Origin: KACC-23026 sp963829575
GTDB taxonomy: Bacteria > Bacillota > Bacilli > Bacillales > Sporolactobacillaceae
Direction: 5' to 3'
NCBI GenBank assembly: GCA_963829575.1
Contig: CAWHJF010000013.1
Location: forward strand, 434,001 to 498,000
DNA: 64,000 bases
The translations under genes and the position numbers were made by a program. Position 1 is the first letter of the stretch; every line of letters starts with the position of its first letter. Positions 41,611 through 50,109 of the stretch are shown in pieces. The notes beneath the pieces are model-generated. The model had not been told where the DNA came from. It searched no databases and saw only the letters and a list, made by a program, of their open reading frames with translations.

Positions 41611-42900
41611 ATGAAGAAAATAGCTTGGTGGAGTGTGGGGTTGTACGTGTTTTATATTGTGTTGTCCTGGCTTTATTTGTTTGTTTTTACGCACCCTGGT
41701 GTGCCGGAGGCCTATATGGGAACGGCTGCGGATCCGAGTACGTTTATGACAACGCATCAGGTCATGTTGAGCCAAAGCTATTCTCGTATACAGGATTGGA
41801 TTTATTTTATTAATCTTCCATTCGATTGGGTCTTTTATGGGTTTGTTATGATGTTTGGCTTGTCCCGGTGGCTTCGAAACCGATCGAAAGAAGTGACTAA
41901 ATTTTCAATTGTTCACACGGGGATTTATTTCTTAGCGCTTTCTATTTTGAGTTGGATTGTGACGCTCCCCATTCATTTGAGCGCCCACTATGTGTCGATT
42001 CATTATGGGATTTCCGTACAGCCGTTATCGGGTTGGTTTAAAGATCAATTGACCTCTTTTTGGGTCAACTGGATCCTCACAGTTGTCACGATTGTCGTGA
42101 TTTATTATTTCATCCGACGCAGTCCAAAGCGTTGGTGGCTTCCAGTCGGGTTACTCGCGATCCCATTTACGATTTTTTTAATGTTCATTCAACCCGTTGT
42201 GATTGATCCGCTTTATAACGACATCCATACCTTAAAGCCGTCTCCGTTAAAAACTGAAATTCTTCAATTAGCGGCTAAGGCAGATATTCCGGCTCACAAT
42301 GTCTATGAAGTAAATATGTCGGATAAAACCAATGCGATGAACGCCTATGTTAATGGGATTGGATCAAACTTGCGAATCGTTCTTTGGGATACGACGGTTG
42401 ACCGTTTGAAGAATACCGAGGTATTGTTTGTCATGGCTCATGAAATGGGTCACTACGTCATGCATCACTTGTTTTACAGTATGATTGGCTCAATTGTCTT
42501 GATCTTTGTTGGCCTGTTCTTAAGTTCTAGGTTTTTGATCGCCTTTTTAAACAGATGGGGTGGACGATTGGGGATTAAACACCCAGGAGATCTTGCAACG
42601 ATTCCCATTTTGCTTTTGTTTTTCTCCGTATTGTCCTTTATCGGTTCGCCGATTGAGAGTGCAGTTTCGAGACACTATGAGCACGCGGCGGATGCCTATG
42701 CGGTTAAAATGACGCAGGACCCAAAAGCCGGTATTGCTGCTTTTCAAGAACTGTCAAAAGTTGGCTTAAGTGATGTCAATCCGCCAAGTGTCATTCGGTT
42801 TTTGACTTATGATCATCCGACTATGCTTGAGCGTATTTCTTATTTACAAAATGAGGAAAAACTTCTGGGTCAAAATCAACCGTCTTCTTCTAAAAAGTAA
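41611..42900 (+). CDS. yhfN: M48-family membrane metallopeptidase (YhfN, CAAX-protease-like)
   Basis: A 429-residue protease of the Ste24/CAAX protease type. Zinc motif HEMGH is at residues 277-281, with the third ligand Glu about 357 (HYEHAADAYAV). Seven or so membrane helices surround the catalytic domain, as in Ste24. B. subtilis YhfN has the same architecture and lies in the same region. It would cleave or degrade membrane-associated peptides and proteins. AAGGAGG five bases before ATG 41611 sets the start; the preceding ATG (41608) is too close to the ribosome site. Confidence 0.88.
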   Translation: MKKIAWWSVGLYVFYIVLSWLYLFVFTHPGVPEAYMGTAADPSTFMTTHQVMLSQSYSRIQDWIYFINLPFDWVFYGFVMMFGLSRWLRNRSKEVTKFSIVHTGIYFLALSILSWIVTLPIHLSAHYVSIHYGISVQPLSGWFKDQLTSFWVNWILTVVTIVVIYYFIRRSPKRWWLPVGLLAIPFTIFLMFIQPVVIDPLYNDIHTLKPSPLKTEILQLAAKADIPAHNVYEVNMSDKTNAMNAYVNGIGSNLRIVLWDTTVDRLKNTEVLFVMAHEMGHYVMHHLFYSMIGSIVLIFVGLFLSSRFLIAFLNRWGGRLGIKHPGDLATIPILLLFFSVLSFIGSPIESAVSRHYEHAADAYAVKMTQDPKAGIAAFQELSKVGLSDVNPPSVIRFLTYDHPTMLERISYLQNEEKLLGQNQPSSSKK

Positions 42901-42906
42901 ACAAGT

Positions 42907-42965
42907 AGGCTGACCTATAAGGGTCAGCCTCAGGCTGTCGAAAAAGTCTTCGACAGCCCTTTTTG
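42907..42965 (+). terminator. Double-hairpin terminator after yhfN
   Basis: AGGCTGACC-tataa-GGGTCAGCCT is followed at once by GGCTGTCGAA-aaagtc-TTCGACAGCC and CTTTTT. The second hairpin is a classic terminator; the first is a variant of the GGGTCAG-type motif. Confidence 0.9.
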
Positions 42966-43134
42966 TTCATAAAGCTTTATGCATTTACCGCATTAATATA
43001 TTATAATAATATTGAAAATATTTAATAAAACTTCGTTGTGTTTAGCGGAAAGCGAGCCAATTTTCACCAGAACTAAAAAGCAACAAAGTTTACGAAAACA
43101 GTCTTTGTTTATGAGTTAAATACAAAATAACCAA

Positions 43135-43243
43135 GTGGAAATCGCGAGACGCCTGCGGAAAAACGGGCGGCCGAGACCCCGCAACCCCTATTTAAAGTGA
43201 GGAGGCTCGGACGTTCGTCCGCGGCAAGCGAGCGAATTTCCAC
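43135..43243. repeat. 109-bp GC-rich inverted-repeat element
   Basis: It starts GTGGAAATCGCGAG and ends GCGAGCGAATTTCCAC, so the termini pair with each other. The middle has GACGCCTGCGG, CGAGACCCCGC and GAGGAGGCTCG, the hallmark of a widespread intergenic repeat family I recognise from Bacillus-group genomes. It encodes nothing visible. It lies in the 600-bp gap between yhfN and rpiA; flanking CAACAAAGTTTACGAAAACA (43081-43100) resembles a sequence near 12335. Confidence 0.75.
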
Positions 43244-43293
43244 AATTTGATCAAAAACAATAAATTATAGTTCAAGACCTGCAAAAAAAATCG

Positions 43294-43356
43294 AGTGTAG
43301 AGAAAAATATGGGGTTTCTCTACACTTTGAGGCAGAGCAAGAGTCAGCCTCTTTTC
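43294..43356 (+). terminator. Two consecutive hairpins between yhfN and rpiA
   Basis: AGTGTAGAGAAA-aatatggg-GTTTCTCTACACT, then GAGGC...GCCTC with TTTT. The first stem is almost the same as that at 54552-54584 after the 3D-domain gene, so it is a dispersed sequence. Confidence 0.6.
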
Positions 43357-43520
43357 TATGAACTCTAGTTTCGAAACATGGGGTCCGAAACAAGTGAACC
43401 TGGTGTTTCGAATTGATGTTTATTGAGAAAAAATGAATTTGACCGCTTATTTTTTCGTAAGCTTATGGTAAAATGAAGACAAAATTAAGGGTTTTCAGTA
43501 TGGAATAAAGGGGAATGAAT

Positions 43521-44210
43521 GTGTCACGAGATGCAGAAAAACAGTTAGCCGGAGAATTTGCTGCAGGGTATGTAGAGGATGGAATGATTGTTGGACTTGG
43601 AACCGGTTCGACGGTGTATTTCACGATTAAAAAAATAGCAGAGCGTGTGAAGACAGAAGGATTGAACGTCAGGTTTGTGTCGACCTCTGTACAATCCACT
43701 GAACTGGCCGAGTCACTTGGACTAAGAGTGGATTCGCTTAATGATGTCGATGAGATCGATGTAACGATTGATGGGTGTGACGAATTTGATCCAGTTTTAA
43801 ATGGAATTAAAGGCGGCGGTGGTGCGCTCCTCTATGAAAAGATTGTCGCCAAAGCGTCGCGGCAAAACATTTGGGTTGCCGATCGCCAAAAGGAAGTTCA
43901 ATCCTTAGGAGCGTTTCCTTTACCAGTTGAAGTGTTGCGATTTGGGTCGGCCCATACCATTCGACAACTTAAAGAAACCGGGTGTACGCCTAAAATTAGA
44001 TTAAAAGATAACGGAGAGGTCTTTCTTTCAGACAGTCAAAATTTAATTGTGGACATGCATGTGAACCACATCGAGAATCCTACCCAACTCTCCATCTGGT
44101 TAAATCAGATTCCTGGTGTGGTGGAGAATGGCTTATTTATTGGCATAGCGGACCAGGTAATTTTACCCGATTTGAACGGAAGCCTTAGAGTGGTGAAGAA
44201 AGAAGGTTGA
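43521..44210 (+). CDS. rpiA: Ribose-5-phosphate isomerase A
   Basis: A 229-residue cytosolic isomerase that interconverts ribose-5-phosphate and ribulose-5-phosphate. VGLGTGST is at about residues 24-31, DVTIDGCDEFDP near 79-90 and IKGGGGALLYEKIVAKAS near 93-110; these form the phosphate and catalytic sites. Most family members have A where Cys stands in DGCDE. GTG 43521 is chosen because AAAGGGG is then seven bases away; ATG 43515 is only one base from it. B. subtilis relies on RpiB instead, so this gene is a difference from that model. It is monocistronic. Confidence 0.95.
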   Translation: MSRDAEKQLAGEFAAGYVEDGMIVGLGTGSTVYFTIKKIAERVKTEGLNVRFVSTSVQSTELAESLGLRVDSLNDVDEIDVTIDGCDEFDPVLNGIKGGGGALLYEKIVAKASRQNIWVADRQKEVQSLGAFPLPVEVLRFGSAHTIRQLKETGCTPKIRLKDNGEVFLSDSQNLIVDMHVNHIENPTQLSIWLNQIPGVVENGLFIGIADQVILPDLNGSLRVVKKEG

Positions 44211-44368
44211 ATAGGGGATAGCAACCTAATTTGACCAGAACTAAACGTTTGTCCCATGCATGTTGTTCACGATTGAATATAGTGTTAAGGACATAGCTGC
44301 TACGCAGAGCTGTGTCGGAATACCTCCTCGCTGTTTTAGGTCAAGATCAAGTCATGCCTCCTGAATAG

Positions 44369-44400
44369 GGAGCAGTCCGAGCGTAGGACTGCTCCTTTTG
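44369..44400. terminator. Terminator between rpiA and the DUF1657 gene
   Basis: GGAGCAGTCC-gagcgta-GGACTGCTCC followed by TTTT. It lies in the convergent gap. A further inverted repeat ACATAGCT / AGCTGTGT is at about 44292-44316. Confidence 0.88.
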
Positions 44401-44422
44401 ACTTTCATAGGACAAGTTATGC

Positions 44423-44626
44423 TTATTGTTTGTATTGCGGTTCCTCTTGTTGGATATATTGAAGACGTTGATTCAATTGATCAAGAATGGTTTTTTGCTG
44501 CTGAGACAAAGATTGAAACATCGTTTTTGCCGCTTGATCGTTTGTTTCAAGAGAAAAGGAATCCAAACTTGCAAGCGCAGATTCACAACTTGCAATGGTT
44601 TGTTGCAGTTTTGTTCCGACTGTCAT
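44423..44626 (-). CDS. DUF1657 protein
   Basis: A 67-residue helical protein. MTVGTKLQQTIASCESALASLDSFSLETND and the final EEPQYKQ are the family hallmarks of DUF1657. In Bacillales these small proteins occur in sporulation- or stress-linked operons, often near spoVA or DUF421 genes, but no such neighbour is here. GGGAGGTGA five bases before ATG 44626 sets the start. Cytosolic; function unknown. Confidence 0.85.
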   Translation of the reverse strand: MTVGTKLQQTIASCESALASLDSFSLETNDQAAKTMFQSLSQQQKTILDQLNQRLQYIQQEEPQYKQ

Positions 44627-44786
44627 AGTGTCACCTCCCAACTCTAGAATACCCTTACGCTAGAAAAACTCTCCTTACAAAAATACCCATTTTTCTTTGA
44701 AAGAGGAAAAATTGGAATGAAAGAAACAAAAGGGGAAAACACTATAAATGGTTATTCTAAATCACTGGGTAGGAGGTCATGTTAAA

Positions 44787-44957
44787 ATGGCAAGAGTGAA
44801 TTGGTGGTCTATGATTGCAGGCGCAGGACTTGGTGCGGCATGTGCGGTGACTTTAGCAAAACGAAACCAACAAATACATGAATCGTCGAAGAAAAGGTCA
44901 AGTATTCAAAGTTTAACTACGGAATTTCTCCAACAACAGGAAGAACAATTTATATAA
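44787..44957 (+). CDS. Small membrane-anchored protein, unknown
   Basis: A 56-residue protein with one glycine-rich N-terminal hydrophobic segment (WWSMIAGAGLGAACAVTLA, about residues 6-24) and a charged helical tail (SSKKRSSIQSLTTEFLQQQEEQF). It has AGGAGG ten bases before ATG 44787 and a good terminator after the stop. The pattern recalls small spore or stress-associated membrane proteins such as DUF3918, but similarity is weak. It could be sporulation-related; no direct evidence. Confidence 0.5.
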   Translation: MARVNWWSMIAGAGLGAACAVTLAKRNQQIHESSKKRSSIQSLTTEFLQQQEEQFI

Positions 44958-44969
44958 GAAAGCAACACT

Positions 44970-44993
44970 CAGGGCTTTGGGCCCTTTTTTTAT
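44970..44993 (+). terminator. Terminator after the 56-aa gene
   Basis: AGGGC-tttg-GGCCCT with one extra pair, then TTTTTTT. Confidence 0.88.
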
Positions 44994-45059
44994 TTCAAAA
45001 TAATAGGGTAAAAACTTAACCGCTTTCGAAATACACAAAAAAGTAACTGAAATTAGAAG

Positions 45060-45094
45060 AAAGCGCTTTACAATTAAATTTTTAGATGTATAAT
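45060..45094 (+). promoter_or_regulatory. Promoter and operator of the second LacI-family gene
   Basis: A -35 TTTACA (45067-45072), a 16-bp spacer and -10 TATAAT (45089-45094). The 10-bp palindrome AAAGCGCTTT (45060-45069) overlaps the -35 and is a plausible LacI/CcpA-type site. An AGCG-tttt-CGCT inverted repeat further down (about 45185-45196) could be a second operator. Confidence 0.7.
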
Positions 45095-45225
45095 AAAATC
45101 AAATAAACAGTTAGGAAACTTAGTCTCCATAAGGGATTGACCATAGTTTCGGAAAAATAACAATTCAGTACGCTGTTTTACTTAAGCGTTTTCGCTAGTG
45201 CTGGATTAAGGAGAATTTCAAGAAT

Positions 45226-46269
45226 ATGGCGACAATTTACGACATTGCAAAAAAGGCAGGTGTATCTGCAGCTACCGTTTCCAAGGTCTTAAATGGCTAT
45301 TCAGATGTCAGTGCAAAGACGGTTTCGAAAGTCACAAAAATTTGTGAAGAGATGGGGTATCGCCCAAACTCAGTAGCAAGGGGCTTAGCAACCAAAAGAT
45401 CGTCGACGATCGGTATTTTCTTTACAGATCATCTGAATTCCGGTTTTCGCCATCCTTTCTTACAAGACATTCTCGCAAGTTTTAAAGAAGTTGTCGGACA
45501 AGCAGGCTATGATTTAGTCTTCTTTTCGGACGATAGTCCTAGTAATAAAAGCAATACTTTTTTTGAAAGAGCGAGACATCGTAACGTGGATGGTGTGTTT
45601 TTAATGGGTGTTCCGAGAACCGATCCAAACCTCCATAGTCTAGCGCATAGTAATATACCGTGTATGGCGATAGATTTAGATTTATTGGGTTCAAGAGCTG
45701 GGTATATCACGTCGGATAATATTGGCGGTGCAATTAAAGCGGTTGACTACCTCATCCAAATGGGCCATACCGAAATCGCCTTTATTTCAGATGTGTTTTC
45801 AACGAAACCTGGTCAAGATCGGTTGATTGGTTTTCGCGCTGCAATGCAGACCCATCATATCCCCATTCAATCGAATTGGATTTTACATGCGGACTTTACC
45901 GAACAAGGTGGTTATACGGCGGGACTGCGTCTCTTGGAAAAAGGAAAGGTACCAACAGCTCTGTTTTGTGCAGGGGACATGATGGCATTAGGTGCGATTA
46001 AAGCCTTGAATGACAAGGGAATTCGTGTTCCGGAAGATTTATCTGTGATTGGATTCGATGACTTGGCTCTATTAAAGTACTTTAAGCCAGGGCTCACGAC
46101 CATGAGACAAAATAAAGCTTTATTGGGACAACGGGCGGGAACTGAACTGCTTAAGATGATGAAGGATACCAATTATTATCCCTCTTCTTCGTCATTAATC
46201 GAAACCGAATTAGTGATTCGGGATACGGTGAAAGAACCAAGGAAGAACAGTCAATTAGAATTCGTTTAA
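45226..46269 (+). CDS. LacI-family transcriptional regulator
   Basis: A 347-residue repressor: HTH at residues 3-22 (IYDIAKKAGVSAATVSKVL), hinge helix MGYRPNSVARGLAT near residue 45, and the sugar-binding-type core (FFTDHLNSGFRHPF ... FCAGDMMALGAIKALNDKG ... VIGFDDLALLKYFKPGLTT). Effector unknown; the gene lies directly before an Opp-type importer and nagZ, so it should regulate these. AAGGAG stands 12 bases before ATG 45226, a little far but the only candidate. Confidence 0.92.
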   Translation: MATIYDIAKKAGVSAATVSKVLNGYSDVSAKTVSKVTKICEEMGYRPNSVARGLATKRSSTIGIFFTDHLNSGFRHPFLQDILASFKEVVGQAGYDLVFFSDDSPSNKSNTFFERARHRNVDGVFLMGVPRTDPNLHSLAHSNIPCMAIDLDLLGSRAGYITSDNIGGAIKAVDYLIQMGHTEIAFISDVFSTKPGQDRLIGFRAAMQTHHIPIQSNWILHADFTEQGGYTAGLRLLEKGKVPTALFCAGDMMALGAIKALNDKGIRVPEDLSVIGFDDLALLKYFKPGLTTMRQNKALLGQRAGTELLKMMKDTNYYPSSSSLIETELVIRDTVKEPRKNSQLEFV

Positions 46270-46320
46270 TAATAGTGTACTCAGGCTTTAAGGAGGTGAG
46301 GCATCCCGTTAAGTCAACAA

Positions 46321-46334
46321 TTAAAGCGGTGTCA
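46321..46334. promoter_or_regulatory. cre / LacI-type operator before the Opp-type operon
   Basis: TTAAAGCGGTGTCA matches 13 of 14 positions of the cre consensus. It lies 39 bp before the binding-protein ATG, so it is well placed for repression by CcpA or the adjacent LacI protein. Confidence 0.6.
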
Positions 46335-46372
46335 TACTTAAAGACATAAAAATTAAAAATGGGAGTGGAAAA

Positions 46373-48052
46373 ATGATGAAAGCAAAACGCGGCATCACAC
46401 TTATTCTATCCATCGTTTTTGCTCTGAGTATCTTCTTAGTAGGATGTTCTAGTAGTAATAGCAATGGATCAAGTAACTCAACAAAAAATTCATCCGGTAA
46501 TTCCTCAAAAGCAGCATCAGCTCAACCGCTTAAAGTGGTCGCTACAATCGGAGGGAACTGGCAAGCAAACTTCAACCCGTTCTCAACAAGTGCTCTTGGT
46601 GGAACTAACGGTTTAATCTATCAACCTATGTATTATTTCAGCACAGTAGGTCAAGATAAATATCCGTTTCTTGCAACGAAATATACTTGGATTAACAATA
46701 ACAAGACCTTAGAAGTAACCCTTCGCAAAGGTGTGAAATGGTCTGATGGGAAAGATTTCACAGCTGACGATGTTGTCTTCACTTTTAATGAATTAAAGCA
46801 ATATCCAGCAGCAGACACCAGCGGTATAATGAAACAAGTGACTTCTGTTGTGAAGAAGGACGACACAACAGTAGACTTTAATTTTGATCAACCAAACGTG
46901 CCATTTGGCGTGTATATTCTTCAACAACCGATCGTGCCTCAGCACATCTGGAAAGATCTTGGAGATCCTTCTAAAGCAACGGTTACAAAACCAGTGGGTA
47001 CAGGTCCATACGTTTTAGACAGCTTTACACCTCAAGAATACAAGCTTAAAAAAAATACAAGCTACTATGATGCAAGCTCTTATGCGGTACCAGAAGTCGA
47101 TTTTCCAGCTTACGCATCTAATGAAAGCGCTCAATTGGCTTTAGCTAAAGGCGATGTGGACTGGACGGGAATGTTCATTCCAAATGTCGATAAAATCTTT
47201 ACATCACAAGACAAACAACACAACAAATATTGGTTCCCACCAGGTGCACCAATCATGTTGTACCCTAACTTAAAGAATCCAATCCTTAAAGATGTAAACG
47301 TTCGTAAAGCAATCAGCATGGCGATTGATCGTAATAAGATCGTCAAACAAGCAGAAGACGGCTACGCAAAAGTAACAAACCCAACGGCTGTTTTACCGCA
47401 ATTCAAAGATTTAATTGATCCTAAGTATCAAAATGCTGAGTTCAAAGCCGATCCATCTGGAGCTGAAAAGGTTCTTCAGGCTGCAGGTTATAAAAAAGGG
47501 AGCGACGGCATCTACGTCTCACCATCTGGTAAGAAACTAAGCTTTACTCTTGACGTTGTATCCGGTTGGTCTGACTGGGTAACAACTTGTAGTGTCATCT
47601 CTCAAGAATTGAAAGCAATTGGGATTGATGTGAAAGTAGCCCAACCTCAATATGGTGCTTATATGAGCACGATTCAAGGGGATAAGTATGACCTTGCAAT
47701 TGGTTGGACAAATTCAGGTAACACACCTTATAAAACGTTCAATGATATGTTAAACACAAATGGTGCATGGAATATTGAGAAGTACAGCAATCCAACACTT
47801 GATGCAGCATTTAAAGAGTATCAAGGCACGACCGATCCTGCGAAACAAAAAGTCGCAATGGCTAAAGTAGAAGATGTGATGGTGAACCAGCTTCCGGCTA
47901 TTCCATTGTTCTACGGACCAACTTGGTATGAATATTCCACTAAAAAATACACGGGTTTCCCAGATTCAAACAATGCTTATGCAGGTCCAGCACCTTTCTC
48001 ATGGCCAGCACCAGCCGTTGTCCTTTCGAAACTTAAGCCAGCAGGTCATTAA
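46373..48052 (+). CDS. Peptide/oligosaccharide ABC transporter substrate-binding lipoprotein
   Basis: A 559-residue SBP_bac_5 protein. A lipobox (LVGC, Cys25) is followed by a Ser/Asn-rich linker to about residue 56, then the family signature RKGVKWSDGKDFTADDVVFTFNELK near 118-142 and the usual three-lobe fold. The first half has 'FNPFSTSALGGTNGLIYQPMY', similar to binding proteins for cellobiose or chito-oligosaccharides as well as peptides. It is outside the membrane and serves the two permeases and two ATPases downstream. GGGAGTGG precedes the ATG; ATG 46376 is equally possible. Confidence 0.9.
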   Translation: MMKAKRGITLILSIVFALSIFLVGCSSSNSNGSSNSTKNSSGNSSKAASAQPLKVVATIGGNWQANFNPFSTSALGGTNGLIYQPMYYFSTVGQDKYPFLATKYTWINNNKTLEVTLRKGVKWSDGKDFTADDVVFTFNELKQYPAADTSGIMKQVTSVVKKDDTTVDFNFDQPNVPFGVYILQQPIVPQHIWKDLGDPSKATVTKPVGTGPYVLDSFTPQEYKLKKNTSYYDASSYAVPEVDFPAYASNESAQLALAKGDVDWTGMFIPNVDKIFTSQDKQHNKYWFPPGAPIMLYPNLKNPILKDVNVRKAISMAIDRNKIVKQAEDGYAKVTNPTAVLPQFKDLIDPKYQNAEFKADPSGAEKVLQAAGYKKGSDGIYVSPSGKKLSFTLDVVSGWSDWVTTCSVISQELKAIGIDVKVAQPQYGAYMSTIQGDKYDLAIGWTNSGNTPYKTFNDMLNTNGAWNIEKYSNPTLDAAFKEYQGTTDPAKQKVAMAKVEDVMVNQLPAIPLFYGPTWYEYSTKKYTGFPDSNNAYAGPAPFSWPAPAVVLSKLKPAGH

Positions 48053-48158
48053 TTCTTTTAAAAAGTGGGGGGATTTTCCCCCTTTCTTTTTAAAAGTTTC
48101 ACTAAACCGTTTTCAAGACTTTTCATATAATGAAAACTAATAATAAGGAGGGTGCCCC

Positions 48159-49154
48159 ATGCGTTTTCTCTTAAACCGACTTGGATTCTTTGTTTTATCT
48201 TTGTGGGCGGCTATCACGATTAACTTTATTCTACCGCGCTTGATGCCAGGAAATCCGGCCGACATCATGTTCGCGAAATTTAAGGGCCAGCTTGATCCAT
48301 CCGCCATGGCAGCCATGAAAAAAGCGTTTGGTTTAACCGATAAACCAATGATCATTCAATATTTCGAATATCTTAAAGGACTTGTCACGGGTAACTGGGG
48401 GCTTTCGTTCTCAAACTATCCAACACCAGTTATGGACATTATTAAACAGAGTGTACCTTGGACAGTAGGTCTTGTAGGGGTTGCGACAATTCTAGCGGTC
48501 GTGATTGGAACGTCAGCTGGTATTTACATTTCTTGGAAACGTCAAGGAATTTTGGATAACTCTCTACCATTATTAACTATGGGAATTCAATCATTACCTT
48601 ATTTCTGGGTTGCCCTTCTATTCTTATTTATTTTTGGATTCAAATTAAATTGGTTCCCAATGGCTCATGGTTATGATACCAGCGTTACAAAAGGATTTAA
48701 CTGGCCGTTTATTTCAAGTATGCTCTATCACTCGTTCCTCCCAGGGATTACGATTTTACTCGGTTCTTTGAGTGGTTGGCTTGTTGGAATGCGTAATAAC
48801 ATGATCAACACATTGGGTGAAGATTATGTGGTGTTTGCTGAAGCTAAAGGAGTTAGCACAGGACGCTTGATGTTTACCTATGCGGCTCGGAACGCAATTT
48901 TGCCACAACTTACAAGTTTTGCGATTGCAATCGGTAACGTCGTCAGTGGATCGATCTTAACGGAACAAGTTTTCTCGTACCCAGGAATTGGGGGCCAATT
49001 AACGAATGGGGTGCTTCAAGAAGATTTCCCACTCATTCAATCCTCGTTCTTGTTGATTGCGGTTGCTGTTCTTGTCGCGAATTTGATCGTTGATTTATTA
49101 TACAGCCGTTTAGATCCACGTGTCAGAACAGGAGGCACTGCAAATGAGTCTTAA
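48159..49154 (+). CDS. Opp/Dpp-type ABC permease 1
   Basis: A 331-residue permease with six helices, DppB/OppB type: N-terminal FLLNRLGFFVLSLWAAITINFILPRLMPG and the EAA-loop region (FAEAKGVSTGRLMFTYAARNAILPQ, about residues 226-250). AAGGAGGG precedes ATG 48159. It overlaps the next permease by 11 bp, so they are co-translated. Confidence 0.93.
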   Translation: MRFLLNRLGFFVLSLWAAITINFILPRLMPGNPADIMFAKFKGQLDPSAMAAMKKAFGLTDKPMIIQYFEYLKGLVTGNWGLSFSNYPTPVMDIIKQSVPWTVGLVGVATILAVVIGTSAGIYISWKRQGILDNSLPLLTMGIQSLPYFWVALLFLFIFGFKLNWFPMAHGYDTSVTKGFNWPFISSMLYHSFLPGITILLGSLSGWLVGMRNNMINTLGEDYVVFAEAKGVSTGRLMFTYAARNAILPQLTSFAIAIGNVVSGSILTEQVFSYPGIGGQLTNGVLQEDFPLIQSSFLLIAVAVLVANLIVDLLYSRLDPRVRTGGTANES

Positions 49155-50109
49155 TACTGAGCCCCAACAAGGGTCAACAAAAGTCGTCTATAAGAAAGCC
49201 AAGCGAAAATGGATTGACCGTACCGGATTTCTTGCACCATTCTTAAAAAATGGGAAAGCTTTAACAGGGCTGATCATCTTTGCCATACTCGTTTTAGTGG
49301 CGATCTTTGCCCCACTTATTGCCCCTTATAATCCGAAAGCCTTAGATTTTGATATGGCTTTAGCGCCAAATGCCCAACACTGGTTTGGAACAACGAATAC
49401 CGGTCAAGACATCTTTTCTCAGTTTATTGTAGGTGCTCGAACAACGATCACCGTAGGATTCGGGGCAGGCATTCTAGCGACGATTCTCGGAATCTTTTTT
49501 GGAGTAACCGCAGGGTATCGTGGAGGTTGGGTGGATTCTGTACTCTCATTCTGTATGAACCTTTTCCTTGTGTTGCCAGGCCTCGCTTTGTTAATCGTTA
49601 TTGAGTCTTATGTTAAGAACTCAACGCCTTACATCAACGGTTTAATTATTGGTTTGACGGGTTGGGCGTGGGGGGCACGGGTATTCCGAGCTCAAACCTT
49701 ATCGCTCGCGAACCGTGACTTTGTTGTTGCAGCCAAAATGTCAGGTAAATCTGATTTAAACATTATGATTACTGAAATCTGTCCGAACATGATGTCGATC
49801 ATTGCATCTAACGTGATCTATGCGACACTTGCTGCAGTCCTTGCAGAGTCTGGTCTTGCTTTCCTTGGTCTGGAAGACATTAACTCCATCAGCTGGGGAA
49901 CCATGTTGTACTGGGCGAGTTCCAACGGCGCGATGCTAACAGGAGCATGGTGGTGGTTTATCCCGCCAGGTCTTGGGATCGGTTTAGTAGGATTAAGTTT
50001 AGTACTAATGAACTTCGCCATTGATAGCATTACGAACCCGCGTCTAGCAGGTCAGAAGAAGAAGAAGAGGAGGAAGCGTCGTGCCAAATCCACAACAACC
50101 AGTGCTTGA
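49144..50109 (+). CDS. Opp/Dpp-type ABC permease 2
   Basis: A 321-residue permease of the DppC/OppC type: an N-terminal cytoplasmic leader, one helix (about residues 40-62), the HWFGTTNTGQDIFSQFIVGARTTI block before the permease fold, and an EAA-loop (VAAKMSGKSDLNIMITEICPNM). ATG 49144 (AGGAGG seven bases upstream) is used in place of a GTG at 49120. The C-terminus is a Lys/Arg-rich tail that overlaps the start of the ATPase gene by 29 bp. Confidence 0.92.
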   Translation: MSLNTEPQQGSTKVVYKKAKRKWIDRTGFLAPFLKNGKALTGLIIFAILVLVAIFAPLIAPYNPKALDFDMALAPNAQHWFGTTNTGQDIFSQFIVGARTTITVGFGAGILATILGIFFGVTAGYRGGWVDSVLSFCMNLFLVLPGLALLIVIESYVKNSTPYINGLIIGLTGWAWGARVFRAQTLSLANRDFVVAAKMSGKSDLNIMITEICPNMMSIIASNVIYATLAAVLAESGLAFLGLEDINSISWGTMLYWASSNGAMLTGAWWWFIPPGLGIGLVGLSLVLMNFAIDSITNPRLAGQKKKKRRKRRAKSTTTSA

